DNA from: an uncultured Chlorobiaceae bacterium
GTDB lineage: Bacteria > Bacteroidota > Chlorobiia > Chlorobiales > Chlorobiaceae
Length of the DNA stretch: 64,000 nucleotides
Assembly: GCA_903820085.1 (NCBI GenBank)
Contig: CAIJGA010000021.1
Location: 220,265-284,264, forward strand
Direction: 5' to 3'
Positions 43,717 to 52,923 of this stretch are shown one piece after another. A program made the position numbers and the translations under genes. The stretch's first letter is position 1, and each line of letters starts with the position of its first letter. Under the pieces are notes generated by a model. It worked only from the letters and a program-made list of their open reading frames with translations. It did not search any database and had not been told where the DNA came from.

Positions 43717-44550
43717 ATGAGGATTGTTACAGAGAAACGGGTCCCGACCTTTCATCAAAAGCGATTTTCCTCCTTTTGCGGAGCTATTGCCATCGGAGCT
43801 TTCCTGCAACCGGGCCCGGCTGTTGCAGGGCAGCCGGAATCAACGAGGCCAGCGGTTTTTGATTCATCACCTTACATCGAGGCCGGCTACAGTGTCGACT
43901 ATCTTACCAAGAATGCTCCTGACTGGAACAGTGAATATGTGCGAGTCTCTCTACCGCTCAAAGCCTTCGGCCTCCTCACGGTTCACGGTGAAGATGTTGA
44001 TCGATTCGGGTTATCAGACCAGACTGTAGGCGCCTCTTACGCTTATCCTTTTCCGATTGGAGTCATTATTCTTAACGGCAGTTTCGCCGACAACCCGGAT
44101 TTTCTGGCAAAAAGTGATTTCGGGTTGGAGTGGTATGGAAAACTGCCTGATGGGTTAGGTTATACGATGGTAGCAGAGCAACGCCAATACAAGGATGCAA
44201 AAATAAATATCTATAGCCTGGGTGTTGAGAAATATGCCGGAGAGTTTCGGCTTGCCTATGCCGCACTTGTATCTTCCATCGATCATAGCCGAAGTGAGTT
44301 GGGGCACAAAATGCAGATCCAATGGATCTCTGAAAGCAATAGCCGCCTTGGAGTGACCTACTATTTCGGCATCGAACCGGAAAGAGTTGACCAAAACACC
44401 CTTTCATCAATAAAAACAAACTACCTTCAGCTTGACGGCCTGATATGGCCCGCAAAGAACGTCGGGTTGGTTGCTGCCTACTGGCATGGCATGGAAGGCG
44501 ATTACTACCAGCGCAATGGCGGTCAACTTGGACTTCGCCTTGTATTATGA
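43717..44550 (+). CDS. YaiO-like outer-membrane beta-barrel protein
   Basis: A 277-residue precursor with a signal peptide ending in PAVAG. The mature protein alternates short beta strands with aromatic ends (YIEAGYSVDYL, YVRVSLPLKAFG, LGVTYYFGIEP, QLGLRLVL) and ends with the leucine-rich last strand of a barrel. YaiO-family barrels often neighbour membrane polysaccharide synthases, and such genes follow here after 194 bp. It is likely an export pore or surface protein for that polymer. Confidence 0.75.
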   Translation: MRIVTEKRVPTFHQKRFSSFCGAIAIGAFLQPGPAVAGQPESTRPAVFDSSPYIEAGYSVDYLTKNAPDWNSEYVRVSLPLKAFGLLTVHGEDVDRFGLSDQTVGASYAYPFPIGVIILNGSFADNPDFLAKSDFGLEWYGKLPDGLGYTMVAEQRQYKDAKINIYSLGVEKYAGEFRLAYAALVSSIDHSRSELGHKMQIQWISESNSRLGVTYYFGIEPERVDQNTLSSIKTNYLQLDGLIWPAKNVGLVAAYWHGMEGDYYQRNGGQLGLRLVL

Positions 44551-44744
44551 ATTGATTCTGGCTCACATCCATTTTTTTCATGCACTCACTCCAGAACAGC
44601 AGAGTGATGATGACGGCTTTTTTTAAAAGCACGCCTGAAAACTGGCGTTTAATTTTAAACTATGGTGTGATAATCTTGCAACAAAATTTGAAATAAGAAG
44701 TTAAATTAGTGTACGTTAAGTAAAGATCAAATAAGGAAATTCTG

Positions 44745-45722
44745 ATGCATGTAGTTGTAACCGGGGGAGCAGGGTTTATTGGTTCTCATCTTGCTTCATA
44801 TCATCTTGCCCGGGGTGATTCAGTCACTGTTGTCGATGATCTGTCTACCGGTACGCTGAAAAATATTTTGCCTATGCTCCAAAACCCGGCGTTCCAGTTT
44901 CATAAAGCAGATATTCTGGTATGGGAGGGATTGAAACATGCCGTAAGCCGGGCTGATCGTGTCTATCATATGGCAGCTATTGTCGGTGTGAAAAAGGTAC
45001 TTGAAGATCCAAGAGCGGTTATGGCAATTAATATCGCTGGAACAGAAAGGATCTTTCGGGCAGTTGCCGATATTCGGCCTGATGTACAAGTGACCATTGC
45101 GTCAAGTTCCGAAGTTTACGGATTTAACACCAACAGCAGTTTTTCTGAATCAGATGATATTATTCTTCGATCAGGGGGAAGATTACGGTGGTGTTATGCC
45201 GTCACAAAACTTGCTGACGAGTTTCTGGCCTACTCATTTATGTACAAGTCTGGAATCCATGTTGTCATAGCACGTCTATTCAATACCATAGGGCCTCGTC
45301 AAACCGGAAAATACGGTATGGTGGTGCCGAACTTCATTCATCAGGCGGTCAATAATCTGCCAATGACGGTTTATGGCGATGGAACGCAGACCCGTTCGTT
45401 TTGTGACGTACGCGACACGGTGGTAGCCTTGGATCTCCTTGCCTCAACCCCTTCGGCTAATGGCGAAATTGTCAATGTCGGCAATGACGCGGAACTTTCC
45501 ATTCTCGGTTTGGCAAAGCTCATTGCACAAAGGGCAGGCAGCACATCATGCCAAAAGTTTATGTCCTATGTTGAAGCCTATGGTATGGAGATCGATGAGA
45601 TCAGCCATCGAAGGCCTGTTCTCAGTAAACTACACTCCCTGACCGGATTCAAACCGAAATGGGATTTACGCAAGACTCTTGATGATTTGATTGCTTTGGA
45701 GCGAGGGAGCGAACGGCAATGA
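44745..45722 (+). CDS. NAD-dependent nucleotide-sugar epimerase/dehydratase
   Basis: A 325-residue extended SDR: GGAGFIGSHLASYHLARGD, VDDLSTG, VYHMAAIVGVKKV and the catalytic WCYAVTKLADEF (YxxxK). DGTQTRSFCDVRD is the typical C-terminal loop of GalE/dTDP-glucose dehydratase-like enzymes. It would supply an activated sugar for the GT2 synthase encoded downstream. Its stop overlaps the HEAT gene by four bases, so translation is coupled. Confidence 0.92.
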   Translation: MHVVVTGGAGFIGSHLASYHLARGDSVTVVDDLSTGTLKNILPMLQNPAFQFHKADILVWEGLKHAVSRADRVYHMAAIVGVKKVLEDPRAVMAINIAGTERIFRAVADIRPDVQVTIASSSEVYGFNTNSSFSESDDIILRSGGRLRWCYAVTKLADEFLAYSFMYKSGIHVVIARLFNTIGPRQTGKYGMVVPNFIHQAVNNLPMTVYGDGTQTRSFCDVRDTVVALDLLASTPSANGEIVNVGNDAELSILGLAKLIAQRAGSTSCQKFMSYVEAYGMEIDEISHRRPVLSKLHSLTGFKPKWDLRKTLDDLIALERGSERQ

Positions 45723-46804
45723 ATCTCTTTTTGCTCATTGCCAAGGCCCTCGTTATTCTCTTCGGCATTGTGGTCGCACTGTCGGTCTGGGTTGTCCTTT
45801 TCAATCCAAGGGCAATGCGACGTGAGGCTTCAGCAAAGAGAGGTCGCATGGCTCTGCGAGAAAGTCTCTTGGGGTACCTGCGTGGAGAGATTCATGTATC
45901 AGCGTTTAGCACCGCCGCTCGCGACAAAGAGCCTCTGCTCATCGGCCTTGTTGCCCAGATTGCCGAAGAACTGGGTGAATCTGCACGGCGTAAGCTGATC
46001 TATATTTTCGAAACGTCAGGTACGCACCATCTGGTACAGAAAGAGCTAACAAAGATTTCGCAGTCAAGGAGCTGGCAACAGCGTCAGCGGACCGCAACCT
46101 ATCTGCCCTATATCGCCATCAACAGCGTCATCATTCCTCCATTACTCCGTGCGCTTGAAGACAAGGTACTCATGGTGAGGTTTTCTGCCGCTCATTCACT
46201 CTCAAAGATCAAAGCAACAGAAGCAATTGTTCCCATTCTCGAAAAGCTTGCCTTGCCTGCACGGTGGCCTATAGAACGAACTATCGAGATACTCAATGAG
46301 ATGGGCAGCGATGCTATAGACACTATGCTGCAATACCTGACGTTTCCTGGAGCCAAACCTGATGGCAAAGTCTATGCTATCAGTGCGCTGGGCATGCAGC
46401 ATACACCAAAAGCGATTCCGCTTATCATCACTCACCTCACCAGTTCCAATGAAGAGATCCGGATTCATTGTGCCAGGGCACTTGGAAACATTGGATCGCT
46501 GGAAGCAGCACTGGCATTGTGTGAGGCCATGCATGACAGCCAGTGGGAAGTTCGGGCAGCCTGCGCTCGCTCTCTGGGGCTGTTAAAAGCAAAGAGCGCT
46601 CTTCCTTTTCTCGTTTCAGGCCTTGGAGATCCGGCATGGTGGGTTCGTTATAACTCTGCTGATTCACTGGCTGAACTCGGCGACGAGGGCCTAAACGCCC
46701 TGAAAGAGGCTTTCACTCATGACGATAAATTTGCACGGGATATCAGCCGACAGGTGCTCCAGGAACGTAATCTCATGATAAGTGGCCAAGGAGTTACTCA
46801 ATGA
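45719..46804 (+). CDS. Membrane-anchored HEAT-repeat protein
   Basis: A 361-residue protein. A hydrophobic anchor at residues 2-30 is followed by helical repeats of about 31 residues. Clear units include PPLLRALEDKVLMVRFSAAHSL, HLTSSNEEIRIHCARALGNIG, DSQWEVRAACARSLGLLKAK and DPAWWVRYNSADSLAELGDEG. HEAT proteins are scaffolds; here it probably organises the synthase encoded next, with which its stop overlaps by four bases. Similar epimerase-HEAT-GT2 sets occur with YaiO in other bacteria. Confidence 0.9.
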   Translation: MNLFLLIAKALVILFGIVVALSVWVVLFNPRAMRREASAKRGRMALRESLLGYLRGEIHVSAFSTAARDKEPLLIGLVAQIAEELGESARRKLIYIFETSGTHHLVQKELTKISQSRSWQQRQRTATYLPYIAINSVIIPPLLRALEDKVLMVRFSAAHSLSKIKATEAIVPILEKLALPARWPIERTIEILNEMGSDAIDTMLQYLTFPGAKPDGKVYAISALGMQHTPKAIPLIITHLTSSNEEIRIHCARALGNIGSLEAALALCEAMHDSQWEVRAACARSLGLLKAKSALPFLVSGLGDPAWWVRYNSADSLAELGDEGLNALKEAFTHDDKFARDISRQVLQERNLMISGQGVTQ

Positions 46805-48285
46805 ATGCAGACATGATGGTGGTTCTGAATATTATTATCACCCTGATTTTTATCTACTATGTGGTGATGCACGGGATCTATTTTCTGCTGATTCTGATCG
46901 GGGCATTTGGACAAAAGCGGTATCACCAGGGTATCCAGTTCCATGAATTCAAACGTATCAGCGAGTCTTCTCTTACTCCGCCTGTCTCTATTGTGATTGC
47001 AGCCTATAACGAAGAGAAAGTGATTGTCAATACGGTTCGAAATGTCCTTCAATTGCATTACCCGCAATTCGAAGTCATCGTGGTCAATGATGGCTCCGAA
47101 GACAATACCGTGCAGTTATTGATTGATTACTTCAAAATGAAACCAATCGACAAGGTATTCAAAAAACATTTTGAGACGAAACCGGTGCGGGCTGTCTACC
47201 AATCGGCGAATCATCCGAACCTGATTGTTGTGGACAAGGAGAATGGCCATCGGGCCGATGCCAATAACGCAGGCGTGGATTATGCCCGTTATCCCATTAT
47301 AGCCCAGATCGATGCAGACTGTCTCCTTGAACAGGATGCCCTAATTTACATGATACGGCCATTCATCTATAACCGCAAGGTTATTGCCGCTACGGGCATT
47401 GTTCGGCCGGCCAATGGTGTCGAAATAGATAATAGCTGTAAAATCGTAAAACGCGACCCGCCTGAAAAATGGTTGCCACTGTTTCAGTACGTAGAATATC
47501 TCAGGGCCTTCCAGTGGTCCCGGATCGGTCTCTCCTCCATCAACAGCATGCTGAGCATGTCTGGCGCCTTTACCTTCATCCGAAAAGAGGTTTATTTTGC
47601 CCTGGGAGGCGCAAATATCGATTCAGTTTGCGATGATTTTGAACTGACGGTATCCCTGCACCGCTATATTCATGAACACAAAAAGAAAGGGGCTATAATG
47701 GAAATAGCCTTTGTGCCTGATCCAGGGTGTTACACCCAGGTACCTGAAACCCTGAAAGCCTTTTGGTCACAGCGTAATTGGTGGCAGAGAGCCATTCTTC
47801 AGTCACTTTGGTGGAACCGGGATATGGCGTTTAATCCTCGTTACGGTATGGCCGGGATGTTTGCTGTCCCTTTTTTCTTCATCTTTGAAGTGATTTCTGC
47901 CTTGGTGGAATTGTTGGCCTATATCATAGCAATTGTGGTGTTGGTGTTTCGAATAGACACTCCCTCTCTCCTTATGCTTCAGTTTATTTTCGGATTCCTT
48001 CTGGGAACCCTGGTCTCGGTTTGCGCCGTACTGCTCCAGGCAACCACAAGAATGCGACAGGAAAAAACCGGTACGCTCATCCGGCTTTTACTGGCTGGGT
48101 TTCTTGAAAATTTCGGGTATCACCAATTTCATATTTACAGCAGGCTTACCGGCATCTATGATCTGCTGTTCAAAGGCAAGATTGCCTATGGCTACCGGGA
48201 ACGTACAACCTACAAAACCCAGGATGAAAAGGAAGGCACAGCATCACCGCCTGACGACTTCCCGTATGGCAGGGATCTTGTATAA
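46801..48285 (+). CDS. Membrane glycosyltransferase family 2 (polysaccharide synthase type)
   Basis: A 494-residue protein with a membrane segment at 10-35 and three or four more from about 355. The GT2 core shows SIVIAAYNEEKVIVNTV, VVNDGSEDNT, the DxD-type metal site QIDADCLLEQD, DDFELTVSL in place of the usual TED, and QRNWWQRAIL, a variant of QxxRW. This arrangement matches processive synthases such as PgaC, NodC and BcsA. The product is unknown. A long hairpin 38 bp past the stop ends the operon. Confidence 0.93.
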   Translation: MNADMMVVLNIIITLIFIYYVVMHGIYFLLILIGAFGQKRYHQGIQFHEFKRISESSLTPPVSIVIAAYNEEKVIVNTVRNVLQLHYPQFEVIVVNDGSEDNTVQLLIDYFKMKPIDKVFKKHFETKPVRAVYQSANHPNLIVVDKENGHRADANNAGVDYARYPIIAQIDADCLLEQDALIYMIRPFIYNRKVIAATGIVRPANGVEIDNSCKIVKRDPPEKWLPLFQYVEYLRAFQWSRIGLSSINSMLSMSGAFTFIRKEVYFALGGANIDSVCDDFELTVSLHRYIHEHKKKGAIMEIAFVPDPGCYTQVPETLKAFWSQRNWWQRAILQSLWWNRDMAFNPRYGMAGMFAVPFFFIFEVISALVELLAYIIAIVVLVFRIDTPSLLMLQFIFGFLLGTLVSVCAVLLQATTRMRQEKTGTLIRLLLAGFLENFGYHQFHIYSRLTGIYDLLFKGKIAYGYRERTTYKTQDEKEGTASPPDDFPYGRDLV

Positions 48286-48323
48286 ACCGCATGATGAACA
48301 AAATACTCGTGAAGGAGTGAAGA

Positions 48324-48354
48324 GCAAAAGGCTCATGTTTGATGAGCCTTTTGC
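48324..48354. terminator. Hairpin between GT2 and hsp20 genes
   Basis: A perfect 13-bp stem (48324-48336 with 48342-48354) with a 5-base loop. The stem ends in CTTTTGC in both directions, and no free T-run follows, so it could act on both converging transcripts. Confidence 0.8.
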
Positions 48355-48381
48355 GTTGAACGATTCCTTGCGACCTCAGTG

Positions 48382-48801
48382 TTATTTCACCGAGATCTCT
48401 TTTCCGGTTTTAGGCTTCGCCTCAAGCTTGGGAATAACGATCTTTAACACGCCATTATCATAGCTTGCGTCAATTTTCTCAGCATCAACATTATCTCCCA
48501 CCGTAAAACTTCTGCTGAGGCTACCCCATGAACGCTCTATACGATGATATCCTTTTTTCTTCTCCTCTTCAGTCTGGCTTCTTTCGCCACTGATAAAAAG
48601 AACATCATCATCCAGTGATACCTTGACATCCTCTTTTTTTATGCCGGGCATATCAGCCTCAATAAAAATAGCTTTATCATCCTCGCTGATATCGACCTTG
48701 AATGCAGGAGCAATCATTGAAGAAAAAAAAGGAGACACTTTGTCGCTAAAAACATCCTCAAAGAGTTTCAAAGGATCCTTCCCGTAAAGTTTCAGTGCCA
48801 T
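48382..48801 (-). CDS. Small heat-shock protein (Hsp20)
   Basis: A 139-residue alpha-crystallin protein with FKVDISEDDKAIFIEADMPG, VKVSLDDDVLFISGER and the closing strand NGVLKIVIPK. The C-terminal I-x-I anchor is EISVK-like. AAGGAG is placed well for ATG 48801; the frame is open to 48861 but no site supports it. sHsps hold unfolding proteins in an ATP-free way. A DUF2934 gene lies upstream. Confidence 0.95.
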   Translation of the reverse strand: MALKLYGKDPLKLFEDVFSDKVSPFFSSMIAPAFKVDISEDDKAIFIEADMPGIKKEDVKVSLDDDVLFISGERSQTEEEKKKGYHRIERSWGSLSRSFTVGDNVDAEKIDASYDNGVLKIVIPKLEAKPKTGKEISVK

Positions 48802-48923
48802 ATTTTCATCTCCTTGTTTCAAGAGTTTGTAAAACTTATTTGTTTTAATCAGATCCACCACAGCAAATTACTGATCAACAATCATGAGGAGTCAGTACAG
48901 ATTTCTCCAGACAGCTCTTAAGA

Positions 48924-49115
48924 TCAGTCAACAATGTTACCCTCAACCGAATCCTGAGCATCAAACCAGTCATCCCTGTCTTCCCCATGCTTTTCACCCT
49001 TTGCTTTCCAGCGGTAATATGCAGCAAGTCTTATCTGTTCCTCCCGCTCATCTGATGTTAGCGCCTTTTCGATTTCCTTTTCTTTTTTTGCCTTGACGTT
49101 TGATCCGTTTGACAT
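48924..49115 (-). CDS. DUF2934 protein
   Basis: A 63-residue charged protein with EEQIRLAAYYRWKAKGEKHG followed by DRDDWFDAQDSV, the DUF2934 pattern (A-Y-x-x-W ... D-W-x-x-A). The start at 49115 (MSNGSNVKAKKEK) is preferred over 49154. Function unknown; such genes often accompany hsp20 and stress genes, as here. Confidence 0.8.
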   Translation of the reverse strand: MSNGSNVKAKKEKEIEKALTSDEREEQIRLAAYYRWKAKGEKHGEDRDDWFDAQDSVEGNIVD

Positions 49116-49464
49116 GGTATTTACGATTAGGTTAAAAAAACACTTAGCTTGCAAGTTATATAGATATAGGCATATAGAACTTATCTATAATAAGCATTAT
49201 TACGGGCAATTGCAACCGTTAATACGCTAAAACAACTTCTTTTCTTGCTGATTGCGGGGCAATAAGCCACTACAATTCGGCCCTCCAGGGAAGTTCTGCC
49301 AAGAATTATTTTCTAACCCCTGTTGATTAACCGGGGAATAAAAAGTAATATGAGTGTATAAATGTATGCTGTAGCGGTTCTCATTCTCACGGCGACCGCC
49401 GCCATGTCTTGACGATGAGGCTTTTCATTCTCAGCCATTATTTATAGCACTGCCAGTGCAGGTG
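49116..49464. other. Intergenic region, nothing recognised
   Basis: About 350 bp between divergent genes. A possible weak stem (CCCC at 49317-49320 with GGGG at 49332-49336) is the only structure seen; no gene or promoter is clear. Confidence 0.3.
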
Positions 49465-51357
49465 ATGAAAAAAACTTCCAGAATCAGCTCGGGAATGACC
49501 ATGAATCTCATTGAAAATCAATTTCTTCCGGTTTTTTTTTCATTGCCTGATCCTGTCTTTGTTATTGACCATGAAGGCACTATCCTTGATGCCAATGAAG
49601 CTTATGGTTCACTTTTTTCCAGGAGCCCTCAAGCGTGTATCGGTAATACTGTTTTCCGGTCACTTTTGCCGGAATTGGCGGCAAAACGGCTGGAACAGAT
49701 ACACGAATCCCTATGCAATGCAAAACCCTTCAGTTGGGATGATGAACTGGACGGAAGAACCCTTCGGAACAGGGCCTATCCATGCATAATCCCGGAAGGT
49801 GAAGCCGCTCGATTGCTGATCATCGTCCATGATATTTCAGATATAGGACAGGAACTGAAAAAAGAGAGGGTATTGACAAAAACGGTCATTGAATCTATTC
49901 CAGGTGCCTTTTATGTTGTCAATGCAACAGGAAAGTTTGTCTTCTGGAACCAATTCATACGTGATCAGATTGTTGGAAAGCCTGAACACGAGATGAATGA
50001 TGCCGTGGGTATTGATTACATCCATCCGGATGATCGGCCGACCGTTGCTGAAAATATCCTGAAAATCCTCCAGGATAATCAGGAACTGACATCCGAAAGC
50101 CGGGTTTTGTTTCACAATGGAGAGCTATTCAGGTGGTTCCTCATGACCGGCAAAAGAATTATACTGGATGGGAATCCCTTGCTTATTGGCGCAGGTGTCG
50201 ATATTACCCAGCGCAAACAGGCCGAAGAAGAAATAATTCATCAACTGCAACACATGCGTGCTCTGCGGGAAATTGACCTTGTTATTCGGGGAACGACTGA
50301 TATTTACCTGTCGCTCAAAACCATCCTTGATTTCACCCTTTCAGAACTGCATATTGACGCGGCAGATTTTCTTGTGCTTGAACCGCATATGAATACATTG
50401 AAATATGTTGCAGGTCGTGGATTTCAATCAAAGAATATTGAGCACTCAACGATCAAAATTGGAGAGGGCAATACAAATCACGCGGAACTCAAACAGAACA
50501 TTCACCATGTTCGCAACCTTCCCGACGCTGGCAATAAATTTTCTCGCGCACCGTTCATAAAAGGGGAGGGCTTTGTTGAGTACTATGCTATTTCGCTCAG
50601 TGTAAAAGGCAATGTCAACGGACTCTTTGAAATATTTCAACGAAAACCTTTGGAATTAGAATCCAGTTCGCTGGATTTTTTGCAGAACCTTGCAAGTCAG
50701 GCGGCAATCGCGATTGACAGTTATCATTTGTTCAGCAACTTGAACCAACTTAATCATGAGCTGTTGCTGGCATACGAAACAACTATTGAAGGATGGTCAA
50801 AGGCACTTGATATGCGCGACAATGAGACCGAAGGCCACACCCAGCGAGTTACCAATATGGTACTGGAACTTGCACACCATGCCAGAATAAACGATGAAGA
50901 GCTGGTACATATAAAGCGCGGTGCACTTTTGCATGATATCGGAAAAATGGGTATACCCGACAAAATTCTGCTCAAGCCGGGTACGTTGACCGATGAAGAG
51001 CGGGAGATCATGCGAAAACACCCTGTTTTTGCCTTTCAACTTCTTGCACCGATTGCATACCTGCATCCTGCAATGGACATTCCTTATTGCCACCACGAAA
51101 AATGGGACGGAAGCGGTTATCCACGAGGGTTGAAGGGTGACGAAATTCCGTTTTCGGCGCGTTTGTTTGCTCTGGTTGATGTATGGGATGCACTTTCTTC
51201 TGACCGTCCGTACCGGCAAAGGTGGGCAAAAGAGAACGTTCTCGAACACATCAAATCACGCTCCGGAACAGACTTTGATCCGAAAGCAGTAGAGTTTTTT
51301 TTAAACCTTATAAAAAATGAAGATACAAGCGAAGCATTTCATGAATCCTGGGTATAG
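49465..51357 (+). CDS. PAS-PAS-GAF-HD-GYP protein (c-di-GMP phosphodiesterase)
   Basis: A 630-residue protein. PAS 1 (about 15-130, FSLPDPVFVIDHEGTILDAN), PAS 2 (about 135-255, SIPGAFYVVNATGKFVFWN), GAF (about 285-430), then an HD-GYP domain (440-620). The metal site HDIGKMGIPDKIL, the following HPVFAFQLL and HHEKWDGSGYPRG are complete, so it should break down c-di-GMP. GTG 49456 is an earlier start, but ATG 49465 is preferred. Two diguanylate cyclases are also in the window; whether they share a pathway is unknown. Confidence 0.93.
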   Translation: MKKTSRISSGMTMNLIENQFLPVFFSLPDPVFVIDHEGTILDANEAYGSLFSRSPQACIGNTVFRSLLPELAAKRLEQIHESLCNAKPFSWDDELDGRTLRNRAYPCIIPEGEAARLLIIVHDISDIGQELKKERVLTKTVIESIPGAFYVVNATGKFVFWNQFIRDQIVGKPEHEMNDAVGIDYIHPDDRPTVAENILKILQDNQELTSESRVLFHNGELFRWFLMTGKRIILDGNPLLIGAGVDITQRKQAEEEIIHQLQHMRALREIDLVIRGTTDIYLSLKTILDFTLSELHIDAADFLVLEPHMNTLKYVAGRGFQSKNIEHSTIKIGEGNTNHAELKQNIHHVRNLPDAGNKFSRAPFIKGEGFVEYYAISLSVKGNVNGLFEIFQRKPLELESSSLDFLQNLASQAAIAIDSYHLFSNLNQLNHELLLAYETTIEGWSKALDMRDNETEGHTQRVTNMVLELAHHARINDEELVHIKRGALLHDIGKMGIPDKILLKPGTLTDEEREIMRKHPVFAFQLLAPIAYLHPAMDIPYCHHEKWDGSGYPRGLKGDEIPFSARLFALVDVWDALSSDRPYRQRWAKENVLEHIKSRSGTDFDPKAVEFFLNLIKNEDTSEAFHESWV

Positions 51358-51380
51358 GTGAACGACGACGCAATTCAGTA

Positions 51381-51418
51381 AAAAAAAAAGACGGCTCGTT
51401 TACAAACCATCTTTTTTA
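51381..51418. terminator. Terminator between HD-GYP and NifX-like genes
   Basis: An A-run, a stem of about eight pairs with one mismatch (AAAGACGG with CCATCTTT) and a T-run, in both directions. It lies between two convergent stop codons. Confidence 0.7.
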
Positions 51419-51453
51419 AGTAAAACAATAGCCAATAATCGGACACACCATCT

Positions 51454-51825
51454 TTACGAATGACAGGCATGGCCATGACAGGCTTCCTGAGGTGTGACTT
51501 TTTTCAAGGTTCCACGCTTGAACAGCAATAAAGCCTCTTCAAGTGTTGTAACTATTGTTGTTATGTAGACCGTCATGCCCATTTTTTGCAACTTGTGAAC
51601 AGCGCCGGTTTCAATCCCATGACAAAGCAGCGCACTAACACCAAGCTTTGAGAAAAAATCAGGGGGATTGCACTGCCCATGATCATGATGCATGCAATCA
51701 TTGGCAATAATCTCCAAAGAATCCACTTCCGTGTCAGCAACAGCATAAAAGGGAGCACTTCCAAAATGCTCGCTTATTTTTGAACTCTGGCCTGCTTGTT
51801 CATCCAAAGGAACTATCACTTTCAT
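51454..51825 (-). CDS. NifX/NifB-type iron-molybdenum cofactor domain protein
   Basis: A 123-residue protein: VIVPLDEQAGQSSKISEHFG, VSALLCHGIETGAVHKL and MGMTVYITT, the dinitrogenase FeMo-cofactor binding fold. It has two His/Cys-rich spots, CMHHDHGQC and ACHGHACHS, that probably bind metal. Such proteins either carry the nitrogenase cofactor or bind iron-sulfur clusters in other roles. No nif gene is near, so the latter is open. An upstream 790-bp gap precedes it. Confidence 0.88.
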   Translation of the reverse strand: MKVIVPLDEQAGQSSKISEHFGSAPFYAVADTEVDSLEIIANDCMHHDHGQCNPPDFFSKLGVSALLCHGIETGAVHKLQKMGMTVYITTIVTTLEEALLLFKRGTLKKVTPQEACHGHACHS

Positions 51826-52612
51826 TTATTTTTTTCATTTAGTGTTTTTTCAATTTCGCCTACCTCTTTCCAGGGTGAGGCGAGAGAGCGACATCATACC
51901 GCTAAAACAACTCTGCTTAAAATAGCAAAGGCAGGTATTTCCGTTTCAAGGACCACAACAGCATACACTCACAAAAACATTATATCTTATTTATTGGGAT
52001 ATGCTAATATCAACCGAAAATAAAATGGATTTCATGCGTAAATGTCTTTTTCTTCGCCTTTTTGCAGTAAAAAGCACTTAACATGCATTTTTTATGAAGA
52101 ATTTGTACTGTATCACCAATGCAATCAACTTCCTGAAACAAGCCCGTGAAACCATGCTATGCCAGAGCATTATCGGTAAGGCTGAACGCAAAGCATTGAG
52201 GCAGTGACAAAACTCAATCAACCAGGAGACAAATCCCGATGTGAAACCCAAAAAAGCTCCGGCAGAGAGCCGCTTCTTGTTATCAGTATTTGTTGTATAA
52301 TATTAGTTATGTAAAGTAAACGGTATAAATCATAATTATAAAATCGAAGCTCTATGGAAAGTAACCGGTACTGTTACAGACAATTCCTGTACACTCGTTT
52401 TTCCGTAGCTTGTCCAGTTCTGAACTGTTTTTCCCTTGCGGATCGCCAACATCAGCACAAAAGCTCTTTTCGACAACGCTCTTGCCCCCCCGAGGGGGTA
52501 GTTCAATTACCGGATAAAGGTTACTGATTTTGATTTTTCCCGATTGAGGTCTCGGAGCAGGCTCGGCAAAAAAGCAGAGGTAGATTGGGCAACTATGCTG
52601 CTTCTGTTATGT
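51826..52612. other. Long intergenic region
   Basis: About 790 bp. A 37-codon open frame on the plus strand (52094-52207) runs in coding-like sequence with one ATG and one TGA but has no recognisable family or strong ribosome site. At 52484-52498 there is CCCCCCC/GGGGG that could form a very tight hairpin just after the ferredoxin stop. No tRNA was seen. Confidence 0.4.
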
Positions 52613-52801
52613 TCAGGCTTTGATGATGCTCTCTGTCGGGCATACGGCAACGCAGGCTGGTGCGTCGTGATGGCCAACACAGTCAACACAGAGTGCTTCG
52701 TTGATGACGTAGGTATCGTCTCCAACGGAAATGGCACTGACTGGACATTCAGGCTCGCAGGCTCCGCAAAGGATACAGGTGTCAATAATTTTATGGGCCA
52801 T
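52613..52801 (-). CDS. fdx: 2[4Fe-4S] ferredoxin, Chlorobium type
   Basis: A 62-residue low-potential ferredoxin. Cluster 1 cysteines C9, C12, C15 and C19; cluster 2 cysteines C38, C41, C50 and C54, with eight residues between C41 and C50. This insertion is characteristic of ferredoxins of green sulfur and purple bacteria. It would accept electrons from the type-I reaction centre and feed the reverse TCA cycle, which fits the acl genes 2 kb away. Confidence 0.96.
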   Translation of the reverse strand: MAHKIIDTCILCGACEPECPVSAISVGDDTYVINEALCVDCVGHHDAPACVAVCPTESIIKA

Positions 52802-52923
52802 AATTTTTCGGTTTCGGTTGTAAAAAAGGCAATGTTTTGCAAATCGACTTCAAGGCGCGCAATATAGTGATAGTTAACCAAAACCCGCATCTGAATTCCT
52901 GAGCATATGATTTTTTTTGAATA

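Noticed and set aside
52484..52498. G/C-run hairpin as ferredoxin terminator
   Set aside because: The loop is too tight and no T-run follows on the minus strand.
52507..52890. 127-codon minus-strand open frame over the ferredoxin
   Set aside because: The ferredoxin frame has all eight cluster cysteines; this frame is a shadow.
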